A DNA stretch of 51,037 bases. Origin: an uncultured Oscillospiraceae bacterium (GTDB taxonomy: Bacteria > Bacillota > Clostridia > Oscillospirales > Oscillospiraceae). The stretch is taken from NCBI GenBank assembly GCA_910583885.1, contig CAJUAC010000015.1:1-51037 (forward strand). Reading direction: 5' to 3'. Shown here piece by piece: positions 31,679 to 40,281 of this stretch (position 1 is the stretch's first letter; every line of letters begins with the position of its first letter). The position numbers were made by a program, and so were the translations under genes. Below the pieces are notes generated by a model that did no database searches, had not been told where the DNA came from, and saw nothing but the letters and a program-made list of their open reading frames with translations.

Positions 31679-33042
31679 TATTTCCCAACACAGAAGCGCT
31701 CAAAAATCCGTGATACCAAATCCTCCCGCAGGGTGCGCCCGGTGAGCTCCCCCAGGGCGTTGACAGCCCGCTCCGTATCGGCCAGGACCGCGTCGGGCGT
31801 CAGACCGCCTTCCAGCGCCTCCCTGGCCCCCCGGATGGCCTCCGCTGCCCGGGAGACAGCCTCTGCCTGCCGGGCGTTGGTCAGGATCTGTCCCGCCGGG
31901 GCCTCCCCCGCGGGGAATAGGGCCGCAACAGCGCTCTCCAGGGCCTCCAGGCCCTTCCCATTTACAGCGGAGACAGGAAGGATGCCGCCAAAGCGCGCCG
32001 CCAAAGCAGGGAGATCCAGCACCTGGGGCAAATCGCTCTTGTTGACCAGCACCAGCATCTGCCTGGCCAGCCCTGCGGCCTGGATAGCCGCTTCATCCTC
32101 CGCCATAAGGGGGTGGGAGCCGTCCAGAACCAGCAGGGCCAGCTCCGCCTGCCCTGCCGCAGCCCTGGCCCGGTCCACCCCCATGCGCTCCACCGCATCG
32201 GCGGCATCCCGGATACCGGCGGTATCGATCAGGCGCAGCAGGACGCCCCCCACCACGGCCTTCTCCTCCACGGTGTCCCGGGTGGTACCAGCCACGTCGG
32301 TGACAATGGCCCGGTCGTAGCCAAGCAGGGCGTTGAGCAGGGAGCTCTTCCCCACGTTGGGCCGGCCCAGGATGGCGGTGGGGACCCCCTGTCGCAGGAG
32401 ACGGCCCCGGCCTGCGGTGGACAGAAGGGCGCGCAGCGCATCCTCCGCCTCTGCCAGCGTCCCCAGGAGCTCCTCCTGCTGTAAATCCTCGATGTCCTCA
32501 TCCGGGTAGTCCACCACGGCATAAAACTGGCTGGCCAGGTCCAGCAGGCGGTTGTATAGGGGCTCCACCTGCCGCCGGAGCGCACCGCCCAGCTGCTCCA
32601 CCGCGTTTTGCGCGGCCTGGGCGCTCTCTGCTTCAATCAGGTCGATGACCGCCTCCGCCTGGGTGAGATCCAGGTTCCCGCTGAGGAACGCCCGCCTGGT
32701 AAACTCCCCCCGGCCCGCCTGCCGCGCCCCAGCCGCAAAGAGGGCGCGCAGGCCCTCGTCCAGCACGACCGGTGAGCCATGGCAGTGGAACTCCACGCAG
32801 TCCTCCCCGGTGTAGCTGCGGGGGGCGGGAAAGCGGACCGCCAGAGCCTGGTCGATGGGTCGGCCCTCCCGGCCCAGCAGGCGGCCCAGGACCATCTCCC
32901 GCTCCCGGTGCTGGGAGAGGGGCGTCCCGTCCAGGGGCTGGAAGACCTGGGTGCAGATGGCAAAGCTCTCCGGCCCGGAGACCCGGAGGATGCCGATGGC
33001 GGAGAGGGTGTTCCCGGTAGAGATGGCGGCAATCGTATCCAT
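31678..33042 (-). CDS. mnmE: tRNA modification GTPase MnmE
   Basis: With MnmG it installs the 5-carboxymethylaminomethyl group on wobble U34 of tRNAs. The 454-aa protein has a folate-binding N-terminal domain, helical domain, inserted Ras-like G domain (GRPNVGKSS near residue 225, TDVAGTTRDT, DTAGIRD, NKSD) and the invariant C-terminal CVGK. The ATG at 33042 has AGGGAG ten bases upstream and gives the standard MDTIAAIST start; the frame upstream of it runs through a repeat and is not family-like. mnmG is not in the window. Confidence 0.96.
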   Translation of the reverse strand: MDTIAAISTGNTLSAIGILRVSGPESFAICTQVFQPLDGTPLSQHREREMVLGRLLGREGRPIDQALAVRFPAPRSYTGEDCVEFHCHGSPVVLDEGLRALFAAGARQAGRGEFTRRAFLSGNLDLTQAEAVIDLIEAESAQAAQNAVEQLGGALRRQVEPLYNRLLDLASQFYAVVDYPDEDIEDLQQEELLGTLAEAEDALRALLSTAGRGRLLRQGVPTAILGRPNVGKSSLLNALLGYDRAIVTDVAGTTRDTVEEKAVVGGVLLRLIDTAGIRDAADAVERMGVDRARAAAGQAELALLVLDGSHPLMAEDEAAIQAAGLARQMLVLVNKSDLPQVLDLPALAARFGGILPVSAVNGKGLEALESAVAALFPAGEAPAGQILTNARQAEAVSRAAEAIRGAREALEGGLTPDAVLADTERAVNALGELTGRTLREDLVSRIFERFCVGK

Positions 33043-33071
33043 AAACAGCGTTCTCCCTTCAAAGGCGTAAC

Positions 33072-33114
33072 GGTATCCATCCGTTTTCTTGCAAGAAAAA
33101 GGATCAAAAAGAAC
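33072..33114 (-). repeat. dispersed hairpin repeat, copy 2
   Basis: Plus strand: GGTATCCATCCGTTTTC, TTGCAAG centre, AAAAAGGATCAAAAAGAAC. It matches the reverse complement of copy 1 (7811-7853) over its whole length with few changes. It lies in the 104-base gap between the DUF6194-like gene and mnmE. Confidence 0.6.
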
Positions 33115-33146
33115 GAAAACAGCCCGGCAGCTTGACCGCCTGGGAT

Positions 33147-33596
33147 TTATCGTTTTCTCTTCTGGAACTTTTCCCGGGCGTATCCATGGGCCTCCTCGAC
33201 CAGCGGCCAAGTGCGCTGGAAGGCCTCCTCCGACGGGTTCAGGATGCAGACCCAGCCCATCCAGGCGTAGACCGGGTGGGGGATGAGCTGGTCCAGGGCG
33301 GTGAAATCACAGGGCAGGGACACCACGCCGCCAGCCTGGGGCCGGGCGGGCTTGGGACCGAAGAGGGTACGGTAGGTGTCCGGCCGTACCCCGATATTCA
33401 CCCGGAAGATGCCGGGCCGGTCCAGCTGAGAGGCTCTGTCGTTGGCCCCGTCCTGATCCTTGATAGTCAGGAGGTAGACGCCCCGCTTGAGGGCGTGGCC
33501 GGGGTTGTAAAAAATGCCCCGCTCCCCCCAGCTCTCTACCAGCACAGTCCCCTCCAGCCGGTCCAGGCACTGCCGGAGGATTTCGTCAGCTGTCAT
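33147..33596 (-). CDS. DUF6194-like protein
   Basis: A 149-aa soluble protein matching the DUF6194 pattern as I recall it: RGIFYNPGHALKRGVYLLTI, KDQDGANDRASQLDR, FRVNIGVRPDTYRTLFG and HPVYAWMGWVCILNP. The function is unknown; the fold resembles the small MmcQ/YjbR-like or luciferase-neighbour proteins in size and Trp/Pro pattern. The start overlaps the end of the GNAT gene by 11 bases, so the two are co-translated. Confidence 0.82.
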   Translation of the reverse strand: MTADEILRQCLDRLEGTVLVESWGERGIFYNPGHALKRGVYLLTIKDQDGANDRASQLDRPGIFRVNIGVRPDTYRTLFGPKPARPQAGGVVSLPCDFTALDQLIPHPVYAWMGWVCILNPSEEAFQRTWPLVEEAHGYAREKFQKRKR

Positions 33597-34107
33597 GGTG
33601 CACCGGCTCCTGTGCGCTGAACCAATAATAGGCCCGCTCCTCTGTCTCCCGGCGGAGCTGGCCGCCGCAGGCCTCGGCCACCCGGCGGGAGGCGATATTC
33701 TCCAGACGGACCGTCACCAGGATGTCCTCCATGATCCCCATGCGCCGGGCCTCCTCCAGCAGCAGATGCAGCAGGGCCTTGCCGTAGCCCCGGCCCCGCC
33801 TGGAGTCATCCACGGCGTAGCCGATGTGGCCCCCGGCCTCCCGTAGGGCGGCGGTGAGCCGGTGGCGCAGGTTGCCGGTCCCCACCGGGACGCCGTTGTC
33901 CATGAGCCAGTAGGTGGTGGCGGGGACCTGCCAGCCCTCCAGGCCAAGCCCCTGGGACATATCCACCCGTTTTGCCAGCCAGGCTGGGAAATCGGCGTAA
34001 TCCATGGCAAATGCGGAATTTTCAAAGCCGTTTTCCGGCCGGATGCGCTGGAGCATGTCGTAAAACGCCCGGCCGTCAGAGGTGGATACGGGCTGCAAGG
34101 TTATCAT
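33586..34107 (-). CDS. GNAT-family N-acetyltransferase
   Basis: A 173-aa acetyl-CoA-dependent transferase. The GNAT core is clear: HIGYAVDDSRRGRGYGKALL (pyrophosphate-binding R-G-x-G-Y-G in motif A) followed by VRLENIASRRVAEACGGQL (motif B, the Asn/Ala region). The acceptor is unknown; the short N-terminal part with DYADFPAWLAK is shared by many uncharacterised clostridial GNATs. AGGAGGAG precedes the ATG. It heads a minus-strand run GNAT, DUF6194-like, mnmE, hydantoinase. Confidence 0.9.
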   Translation of the reverse strand: MITLQPVSTSDGRAFYDMLQRIRPENGFENSAFAMDYADFPAWLAKRVDMSQGLGLEGWQVPATTYWLMDNGVPVGTGNLRHRLTAALREAGGHIGYAVDDSRRGRGYGKALLHLLLEEARRMGIMEDILVTVRLENIASRRVAEACGGQLRRETEERAYYWFSAQEPVHHDS

Positions 34108-34223
34108 GATAGGCTCCTCCTTTGATCGGAAATATGGCCTATTTTACCACAGATCCCCGAACCATGCAATGCCCGCTGCCGCAGGGGTTGGGCGGAGTTT
34201 TTCCGCCTTTTTTCCATTTCCCC

Positions 34224-34252
34224 TTGAACCCAGGGGAAAGACTTGCTACAAT
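34224..34252 (+). promoter_or_regulatory. phosphohexomutase promoter
   Basis: TTGAAC (34224-34229), 17-base spacer, TACAAT (34247-34252), 52 bases before the ATG. Confidence 0.7.
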
Positions 34253-34304
34253 AGAGAGGCAGTATACACTTCCCCAGTAAATTGATGCAGGAGGATTACA
34301 GCAT

Positions 34305-36032
34305 ATGGACTTTCAGAAGGAATACCAGAAATGGCTGGACAGCGGCGTGCTCACAGCGGCGGAGAAGGCTGAGCTGGAGGCCATCAAGGGCGACCCCAAG
34401 GAGATCGAGAGCCGGTTCTACGGCCCCCTGGAGTTCGGCACCGCCGGGCTGCGGGGCACCATGGCCGTGGGCCTGCACCACATGAACCTGTATGTCGTGC
34501 GCCATGCAACCCAGGCCTTTGCCGACATTATCTGTGCCGAGGGGGACGCGGCCAGGGAGAGGGGCGTCGCCATCTGCATGGACTGCCGCAACCACGGCAT
34601 GGAGTTTGCCCAGGCGGCCGCCGGGGTCTGCGCCGCCAACGGCATCAAGGTGCGCATCTTCGAGTCCCTGCGCCCCACCCCTGAGCTGAGCTTTGCCGTG
34701 CGCCACTACGGCTGCCAGGCCGGCATCAACGTCACCGCCAGCCACAACCCCAAGGAGTACAACGGCTACAAGGTCTACTGGGAGGACGGCGCGCAGCTGC
34801 CGCCCCAGCACGCCTCCGCCATCGCCGCCCGGCTGGAGGAAATCGATATCTTCACCGGCATCAAGACCATGCCCTATGACGAGGCGGTCAAGGCCGGGAT
34901 GATTACCGTCATGGGCGAGGAGACCGACGAGGCCTTCCTCCAGGAGGTCATGGCGATGGTTACGGACACGGAGGCCATCCCCGCCGTGGCGGACAGCTTC
35001 AAGCTGGTCTACACCCCCTTCCACGGCTGCGGCCACAAGCTGGTGCCCGAGGCCCTCAAGCGGGCGGGGATCAAGCACCTGCTGTGCGTACCCGAGCAGA
35101 TGGTCATTGACGGCAACTTCCCCACTGTGGTCTCCCCCAACCCGGAGAACCCCGAGGGCTTCGCCCTGGCCATTGAGCTGGCGAAGAAGAACGATGTGGA
35201 CTTTATCCTGGGCACCGACCCGGACAGCGACCGGGTGGGCATCATGGTCCGGGACAAGGACGGCGAGTATAAGGTCATGACCGGCAACCAGACCGGCGTG
35301 GTACTGCTGGACTACCTGCTGGGGGCCATGGGCCGCACCGGCAAGCTGCCGGCCAACCCCGTGGCGCTGAAGACCATCGTCACCACCGAGATGGCCAAGG
35401 CCGTGGCGGAGAGCTATGGCGCCAAGTGCTACGACACCTTCACCGGCTTTAAGTTCATCGCAGAGAAGAAGAACGCCCTGGAGGGCAGCGGCGAGGGCAA
35501 GGTAGTCTTTTCCTACGAGGAGAGCTACGGCTACATGCTGGGCGACTACGTGCGGGACAAGGACGCCGTGACAGCCTCCCTGCTGCTGACGGAGATGGCC
35601 GCCTACTACGCCTTCAAGGGCATGACCGTGCTGGAGGCCCTCCAGGCCCTCTATGAGAAGCACGGCTGCTACGGCGAGAAGACCCACAACCTGGTGATGC
35701 CCGGCCTGGACGGCCTGGCGGACATGGCGAAGCTGATGAAGAGCCTGCGGGAGACCCCCCCGGCGGCCATCGGCGGCGTGCAGGTCGCCCAGTTCAAGGA
35801 CTACGCCGACGGCAGCGTCCTGGACTGCGCCACTGGCGCGAAGACCACCATGGAGCTCTCCGGCTCCAACGTGCTGCGCTTTGAGCTGGCCGACGGCACC
35901 TCCATCATTGTCCGTCCCTCTGGCACTGAGCCGAAGATCAAGGTGTACATCCTGACCAAGGGCGCGGACGCTGCGGAGCGGGACGCCAATGTCAAGAAGT
36001 ATAGCGAGTGGGTAGAGACACTGAAGAAGTGA
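34305..36032 (+). CDS. phosphoglucomutase / phosphomannomutase
   Basis: Alpha-D-phosphohexomutase of 575 aa interconverting hexose 1- and 6-phosphates for glycan and glycogen metabolism. Signature sites are the phosphoserine loop TASHNPKEYNGYK (Ser146), the Mg-binding GTDPDSDR (Asp305, 307, 309), the sugar-binding EESYGYM and the phosphate-binding RPSGTEPKIKVY near the C-terminus. Length and layout match the Firmicute PgcA/PgmB-like alpha-phosphoglucomutase. GCAGGAGG lies upstream of the ATG. It is monocistronic with its own promoter and terminator. Confidence 0.95.
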   Translation: MDFQKEYQKWLDSGVLTAAEKAELEAIKGDPKEIESRFYGPLEFGTAGLRGTMAVGLHHMNLYVVRHATQAFADIICAEGDAARERGVAICMDCRNHGMEFAQAAAGVCAANGIKVRIFESLRPTPELSFAVRHYGCQAGINVTASHNPKEYNGYKVYWEDGAQLPPQHASAIAARLEEIDIFTGIKTMPYDEAVKAGMITVMGEETDEAFLQEVMAMVTDTEAIPAVADSFKLVYTPFHGCGHKLVPEALKRAGIKHLLCVPEQMVIDGNFPTVVSPNPENPEGFALAIELAKKNDVDFILGTDPDSDRVGIMVRDKDGEYKVMTGNQTGVVLLDYLLGAMGRTGKLPANPVALKTIVTTEMAKAVAESYGAKCYDTFTGFKFIAEKKNALEGSGEGKVVFSYEESYGYMLGDYVRDKDAVTASLLLTEMAAYYAFKGMTVLEALQALYEKHGCYGEKTHNLVMPGLDGLADMAKLMKSLRETPPAAIGGVQVAQFKDYADGSVLDCATGAKTTMELSGSNVLRFELADGTSIIVRPSGTEPKIKVYILTKGADAAERDANVKKYSEWVETLKK

Positions 36033-36058
36033 TTTCCAGCACCGTTTAGGACATGCAG

Positions 36059-36096
36059 AACCCCCGCTGCCATCTGGCAGCGGGGGTTTGTTTGTT
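36059..36096 (+). terminator. phosphohexomutase terminator
   Basis: Perfect 13-bp stem AACCCCCGCTGCC / GGCAGCGGGGGTT with loop ATCT, then TGTTTGTT. Confidence 0.85.
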
Positions 36097-36322
36097 GGGA
36101 AATGAGCGGGTACACCGGGGGCGTCTGCCGGCATCCGGCCTGCCGTCCCGCCCGGATGGAGGCGGGCCTGCCCAGCTCCGGCTAGTAAGCCGGGCAAGAC
36201 ACGTCCCCATCCAGCCAGAGCGGCATCCCGGATGCCGGGTGGTACTCCAGGCGGCCCGCTCCAGGGCCGTCTGGGCGGCGGCCCTGTGGAATTTGCGTCC
36301 CATGCGCGGGGAGCAAACTTCT
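36097..36322 (-). other. structured intergenic block A, possible RNA
   Basis: This 226-bp stretch has no credible gene but dense dyads on the minus strand: CAGGGCCG / CGGCCCTG (36262-36286), CCGGCATCCGG complementary to CCGGATGCCGG about 115 bases away, and an inner TGCCC..GGGCA arm capped by CCGGC / GCCGG. A plausible promoter lies just upstream (36329-36357). Twenty bases at 36256-36275 match block B (38187-38206) at 18 positions. It could be an independent small RNA or a decayed repeat. Confidence 0.4.
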
Positions 36323-36328
36323 GATTAG

Positions 36329-36357
36329 AATATATCACAGCCGGGCCGTTTCGGCAA
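36329..36357 (-). promoter_or_regulatory. candidate promoter for block A
   Basis: TTGCCG (36357-36352), 17-base spacer, TATATT (36334-36329). It is 40 bases beyond the chemotaxis-receptor stop and reads toward block A, where there is no gene. Confidence 0.45.
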
Positions 36358-36393
36358 TAGGAAATTTTCGCAAGATACTCCTCTTGTTACATC

Positions 36394-38064
36394 TTACGTC
36401 CGGCGGAGATGGAAGGTTTGGACCAGCTGCTTCAATACGCTGGCCTGGGCGCTGAGCTCCTGGCTGGTAGCTGCGCTCTCCTCGGAGGCGGAGGAATTGG
36501 TCTGGACGACACTGGTGATCTGGCTGATCTGATCCTGGATTTGCTCCGCTGCACCCGCCTGCACCTGCGCATCAGAGGCAATGCCGTTGATGGTTTCCAC
36601 GATTTCATGCGAACCGGCTACGACATTTTTCAGCTGTTTAGCAGTAGCATCCGCAATCTGCGTCCCATGGTTCACGGCGGTAATGGAGCGCCGGATCAGC
36701 GCGGAGGTAGACTGGGATGCTTCTGCGCTCCTGGCGGCAAGGCTGCGGACTTCATCGGCAACCACAGCAAAGCCCTTGCCCGCCGAGCCGGCGCGGGCCG
36801 CCTCTACGGCGGCATTCAGTGCAAGGATGTTGGTTTGGAAAGCAATATCTTCAATCGTCTTGATAATTTTCTCAATCTCGTTGGAGCTGTCGGAGATCTC
36901 CCCCATAGCGGCCATCATTTCCTGCATCTTTTGGTTCCCCTCGGTGAGCTGGCACCCCATCCCGTCAACCTGCTCCCGCGCGCGCTGGACGCTGTCTGCC
37001 GTTTGCTTGATGCTGCCGGTGACGGAGCGGATGGTCTCCTCCAGTTCCTCCACAGCGCCGGTCTGCTCAATCGAACCTTGGCTGAGTGCTTGGGAGGCGC
37101 TGGCCATCTGCTCTGCCCCGGCGGAGACATACCCCGCGCTGGTGACAATCTGCCCCACTGTGGTGTTGAGCCTTTGAAGGATATTATGGAGGGAGGTACG
37201 GATAGAAGCAAAATCACCAACATACTCCTGGGTGATCTGTGCCGTCAGATCACCGCTGGCGATGGCCTCCAGCATGGTGGATATTTCTCCGATATAGTTT
37301 CTCAGGCGGCTGATGGTATTGTCAAAGCTTTTAGACAGTACGCCGATCTCATCGTCAGAATCAATTCTTGACATCATCGTCTGGTGCTGGTTTAACCCCA
37401 AATCCCCCTGCTCCAGAGTCTGTGCCAATATGGTCAGTTTGAAGAGGGGGATGGAAACTGCCCTCTTTATGTAGGCCCCAATGATCAAAATCCCAATAAT
37501 AATCAGCAAAACACCTGCTAAAATGGACAGTATGACAGTCAGGGCGATTTGCTTCCGGGCGGAAAACATGGAAATCCCGGCAAAAATCAGGCCGTCGATT
37601 TGGCCGTTGGCATCATAGGTAGGGACATATGAGCAGAGGTGCGTCTCCCCCAAAATAGGGGCCGACCCCACGTAGCTGGAGCCCTGCTTCAGAACGATCT
37701 CAGCAACCTCGCTGGAGAGGCGTGTGCCCACAGCCCGCTGCCCGTTCTGGAGGATGGTGGTGTACGCCCGCTCATCCCCATGGAAAATGGTAAATTCACA
37801 CCCCATTTCCTGCTTGAGCGCATCTAAAAGCCCTGTCTTGTCAACATCGCCGGAGTAGGCGGCCAGTTCATAGGCCAACACATTCGTGGCGCTTACACAT
37901 TCGTTTTTCAGCATGGACATGGTGTGTTGGTAGAACATCAGCACGCACAGCACCACAATCAGGGTGATGCTCACGCCCAGCATGGCCGCAACCAGGTTGC
38001 CCACCTTGCGGCCAATCCGTTTGATCTTTTGCCTGTCATTTCCAATGAGTGTAATGGGTGCCAT
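36394..38064 (-). CDS. methyl-accepting chemotaxis protein
   Basis: Transmembrane chemoreceptor of 556 aa that would control CheA. There is one span near residues 22-45, an extracytoplasmic Cache-like sensor (about 46-170, with TIFHGDERAYTTI and GRTH-like GETHLCSYVP), a second span near 175-198, HAMP region, then the signalling domain with the conserved tip FQTNILALNAAVEAARAG and adaptation helices. AGGAGTG lies nine bases before the ATG. No other chemotaxis or flagellar gene is in the window. The 937-base region upstream is non-coding and heavily structured. Confidence 0.95.
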   Translation of the reverse strand: MAPITLIGNDRQKIKRIGRKVGNLVAAMLGVSITLIVVLCVLMFYQHTMSMLKNECVSATNVLAYELAAYSGDVDKTGLLDALKQEMGCEFTIFHGDERAYTTILQNGQRAVGTRLSSEVAEIVLKQGSSYVGSAPILGETHLCSYVPTYDANGQIDGLIFAGISMFSARKQIALTVILSILAGVLLIIIGILIIGAYIKRAVSIPLFKLTILAQTLEQGDLGLNQHQTMMSRIDSDDEIGVLSKSFDNTISRLRNYIGEISTMLEAIASGDLTAQITQEYVGDFASIRTSLHNILQRLNTTVGQIVTSAGYVSAGAEQMASASQALSQGSIEQTGAVEELEETIRSVTGSIKQTADSVQRAREQVDGMGCQLTEGNQKMQEMMAAMGEISDSSNEIEKIIKTIEDIAFQTNILALNAAVEAARAGSAGKGFAVVADEVRSLAARSAEASQSTSALIRRSITAVNHGTQIADATAKQLKNVVAGSHEIVETINGIASDAQVQAGAAEQIQDQISQITSVVQTNSSASEESAATSQELSAQASVLKQLVQTFHLRRT

Positions 38065-38161
38065 ATAAAATTCACTCCTGATTTATTATGATATTTGTGA
38101 TCCATACGGTTCCATTTGAGAATCGCTCTTAGGGCCTTTGTGTGCTGCGTCTGCAAACACA

Positions 38162-38287
38162 ATGCTGGGACCTCTCCTGGGCGGTGCCGCTCCAGCGCCG
38201 TCTGGACTGGCGCCTGAAACATCCCGTGAGGGGAGGCCGCCCCAGTGGGCACGCCCGTCCATCCCTCACCCTTTCCGTCACCAGCAT
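38162..38287 (-). other. structured block B in the chemoreceptor leader region
   Basis: It is enclosed by ATGCTGG (38162-38168) / CCAGCAT (38281-38287), with two inner arms: CAGCGCC..GGCGCCTG hairpin (38193-38216) and GTGAGGG / CCCTCAC (38226-38269). The layout is that of a three-way junction. It lies about 100-220 bases upstream of the chemoreceptor start, on either strand. It shares a 20-base block with region A. Confidence 0.4.
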
Positions 38288-38412
38288 ACCCCATCGTACT
38301 GTCCGGTTTCCCCCGGCCAACGGTGGAAAAACCGGCAGCTGGGTTGGCGGCTTCACTCCAGAATACGAAAGAGCCGCTGTCCAGCAAGCTGTTGTTGGCA
38401 AGTGACTGCATA

Positions 38413-38440
38413 GAAAAAGCCATATTCATCACAATATGGC
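38413..38440 (-). terminator. intrinsic terminator upstream of the chemoreceptor gene
   Basis: Perfect 8-bp stem GCCATATT / AATATGGC with a 6-base loop, followed on the minus strand by TTTTTC. It lies about 350 bases before the chemoreceptor ATG, so it ends an upstream transcript rather than a gene. Confidence 0.7.
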
Positions 38441-38638
38441 AATCAATATCAAACTATTATCAAAGCAGTGCTGCTTAAGATCCTCCCGTTCAGATTCCGT
38501 TTCACCTCCCTGGATGGTGCGGGGCGCACTCCGGCGCCCCGGTTCCTGATCATTTTTGTCAATGGGCAAGACAAAAGCCGGTCGATCCACCAGTCAGGAA
38601 AGTAGGCGCCGTACTGAACTGGTGGGCGATAGGCTTTG
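38413..38638 (-). ncRNA. candidate structured RNA of ~226 nt
   Basis: An extended -10 (TGG TATACT, 38650-38645) is followed by a series of stems. These are CAAAGCC / GGCTTTTG enclosing CCACCAG-TCAG / CTGA-CTGGTGG (38572-38638), GGGGCGC / GCGCCCC (38521-38540), AAGCAG / CTGCTT (38465-38478) and finally a terminator hairpin. A 64-codon open frame inside starts upstream of the predicted 5' end and lacks a ribosome site. No known family was recognised. It could be an independent small RNA or a riboswitch/attenuator for the chemoreceptor gene downstream. Confidence 0.4.
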
Positions 38639-38863
38639 CGCATCAGTATACCATAGATTCCCTATAAAGGGAAGTATTTTTTTACATTGCACCACCGGCG
38701 TTTGTAACAATATGGGGTGACAAATTGGCCCTTGAAACTGTGTTATTGCCAGTATCACCACTTTTCTGCATAGTTGCCCTTCGCCGCAGGGAGCACCTGG
38801 GCAGCCCTCCTGCCGGACTGCGCCGGCGGGAGAGAAATGTGGCGAGACGCGCAAATTTTCCCC

Positions 38864-38893
38864 TTTACAGCGGCCGGTAGTTTATGGCATAAT
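38864..38893 (+). promoter_or_regulatory. prfB promoter
   Basis: TTTACA (38864-38869), 18-base spacer with TATGG before the -10, CATAAT (38888-38893), about 109 bases before the prfB ATG. In the remaining 38651-38863 stretch I see no gene. Confidence 0.5.
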
Positions 38894-39001
38894 AGAGCAA
38901 TGAGCCGAAAATACACTGGAATGGAGAATCCCATATGCGGAATTGAGAAAAAGAGCCGGATGCGCGGCCAGGAATGAAAACAAAGAAACGGAGGATTCTA
39001 C

Positions 39002-40126
39002 ATGCCGATTATTGAATATGACGTATATAAGCAGAAGCTGGGCGCCTTGGGCCCCCGGCTGGAGAAGCTGGCGGCGGCCCTGGATCTGGAGGGGGCGCGC
39101 CGGGAGGTGGAGGAGCTGGAGGAGAAAACCGGCGACGCCAATTTCTGGAATGACATCCAGGCCTCCCAGAAGGTGCTCCAGCGGACCAAGCACCTGAAAA
39201 ACAAGCTGGAGAGCCACGCCCGGCTGGTCAGCCAGTGGGAGGATCTCACCACCCTGGTAGAGATGGCTATGGAGGAGGACGATGCCAGCCTCCTGCCCGA
39301 GGTGGAGGAGAGCTATGGGCGGCTGGAGTCCGCCCTGGAGGAGGCCAACCTGGCCACCCTCCTCACGGGGGAGTATGACGCCAGCAACGCCATCCTGACC
39401 CTCCACGCCGGGGCCGGCGGCACCGAGGCCCAGGACTGGTGCCAGATGCTCTACCGGATGTACACCCGCTGGGCGGAGCGCCGCAGCTTTACAGTTAAAA
39501 CCCTGGACTACGAGGACGGCGACGAGGCCGGGCTGAAATCCGCCACCATCTCGGTTGAGGGGGAAAACGCCTATGGCTTCCTGAAAAGTGAGAACGGCGT
39601 CCACCGCCTGGTGCGGATCTCCCCCTTTGACGCGAACGCCCGCCGCCAGACCTCCTTTGCCGCTGTAGAGGTGATGCCGGAAATTGAGGACGACAATACG
39701 GTGGAGATCCGCCAGGAGGATATTGAGATGCAGGTCTACCGGGCCTCTGGGGCCGGCGGCCAGCATGTGAACAAGACCTCCTCCGCGGTGCGCCTGATCC
39801 ACAAGCCCACCGGTGTGGTGGTTTCCTCCCAGCAGGAGCGCAGCCAGGTCCAAAACCGGGAGAACTGTATGAAAATGCTCCGCTCCAAGCTCATGGAGAT
39901 GAAGGCCCAGCAGCACGCGGAGAAGATCAGCGATATCAAGGGTGTGCAGATGAAGATCGAATGGGGCAGCCAGATCCGCTCCTATGTGTTCATGCCCTAC
40001 ACCCTGGCGAAGGACACCCGTACTGGCTATGAGAACGGCAATATCAACGCTGTCATGGACGGGGATCTGGATGGGTTTATCAACGCCTACCTCACTGCCA
40101 GCGCCACCGGGGAGCTGAAAAAGTAA
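39002..40126 (+). CDS. prfB: peptide chain release factor 2
   Basis: Recognises UGA and UAA in the ribosomal A site and triggers peptide release. The 374-aa protein has the SPF codon-recognition tripeptide at 207-209 (RF1 would have PxT) and the catalytic GGQ at 252-254 in SGAGGQHVNKT. Many bacteria make RF2 through a programmed +1 shift near codon 26. Here the frame is open throughout and no CTTTGA slippery stop is present, so autoregulation by frameshifting is absent. ACGGAGG is seven bases from the ATG. Followed by a strong terminator. Confidence 0.96.
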   Translation: MPIIEYDVYKQKLGALGPRLEKLAAALDLEGARREVEELEEKTGDANFWNDIQASQKVLQRTKHLKNKLESHARLVSQWEDLTTLVEMAMEEDDASLLPEVEESYGRLESALEEANLATLLTGEYDASNAILTLHAGAGGTEAQDWCQMLYRMYTRWAERRSFTVKTLDYEDGDEAGLKSATISVEGENAYGFLKSENGVHRLVRISPFDANARRQTSFAAVEVMPEIEDDNTVEIRQEDIEMQVYRASGAGGQHVNKTSSAVRLIHKPTGVVVSSQQERSQVQNRENCMKMLRSKLMEMKAQQHAEKISDIKGVQMKIEWGSQIRSYVFMPYTLAKDTRTGYENGNINAVMDGDLDGFINAYLTASATGELKK

Positions 40127-40181
40127 AGAGCTGCGGCATGGCGGGGGAATCCTCGCGGTATCCTTCTGCCATCTGCATGTA

Positions 40182-40223
40182 CAAGTGACCCTGCATCACA
40201 GGATGCAGGGTCACTTGTTTGTT
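40182..40223 (+). terminator. prfB terminator
   Basis: Perfect 16-bp stem CAAGTGACCCTGCATC / GATGCAGGGTCACTTG with loop ACAG, then TTTGTT. Confidence 0.88.
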
Positions 40224-40281
40224 GCCAGGGCTGGGGTATGTTTGCAAACCATCCAGCCCACAGCTGATGGTAAGAGGGAGG

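Noticed and set aside
36292..36301. GGGACGCAAA on the minus strand, reminiscent of the c-di-GMP-I (GEMM) core
   Set aside because: The accompanying GGCAAACC..GAAA hairpin and the tetraloop-receptor arm are not found around it, and no gene lies downstream in that orientation.
37971..38432. Open frame of 153 codons overlapping the chemoreceptor start
   Set aside because: It overlaps the receptor N-terminus out of frame and crosses the structured block B. It has no ribosome site and no recognisable domain.
38449..38643. 64-codon frame in the candidate RNA
   Set aside because: Its ATG lies at or before the predicted transcription start, it has no ribosome site, and it is interrupted by the strong GGGGCGC/GCGCCCC stem.
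39002..39100. Programmed frameshift expected in prfB
   Set aside because: The frame is continuous through the usual codon ~26 region, and no CTTTGA-type slippery stop or internal Shine-Dalgarno is present.
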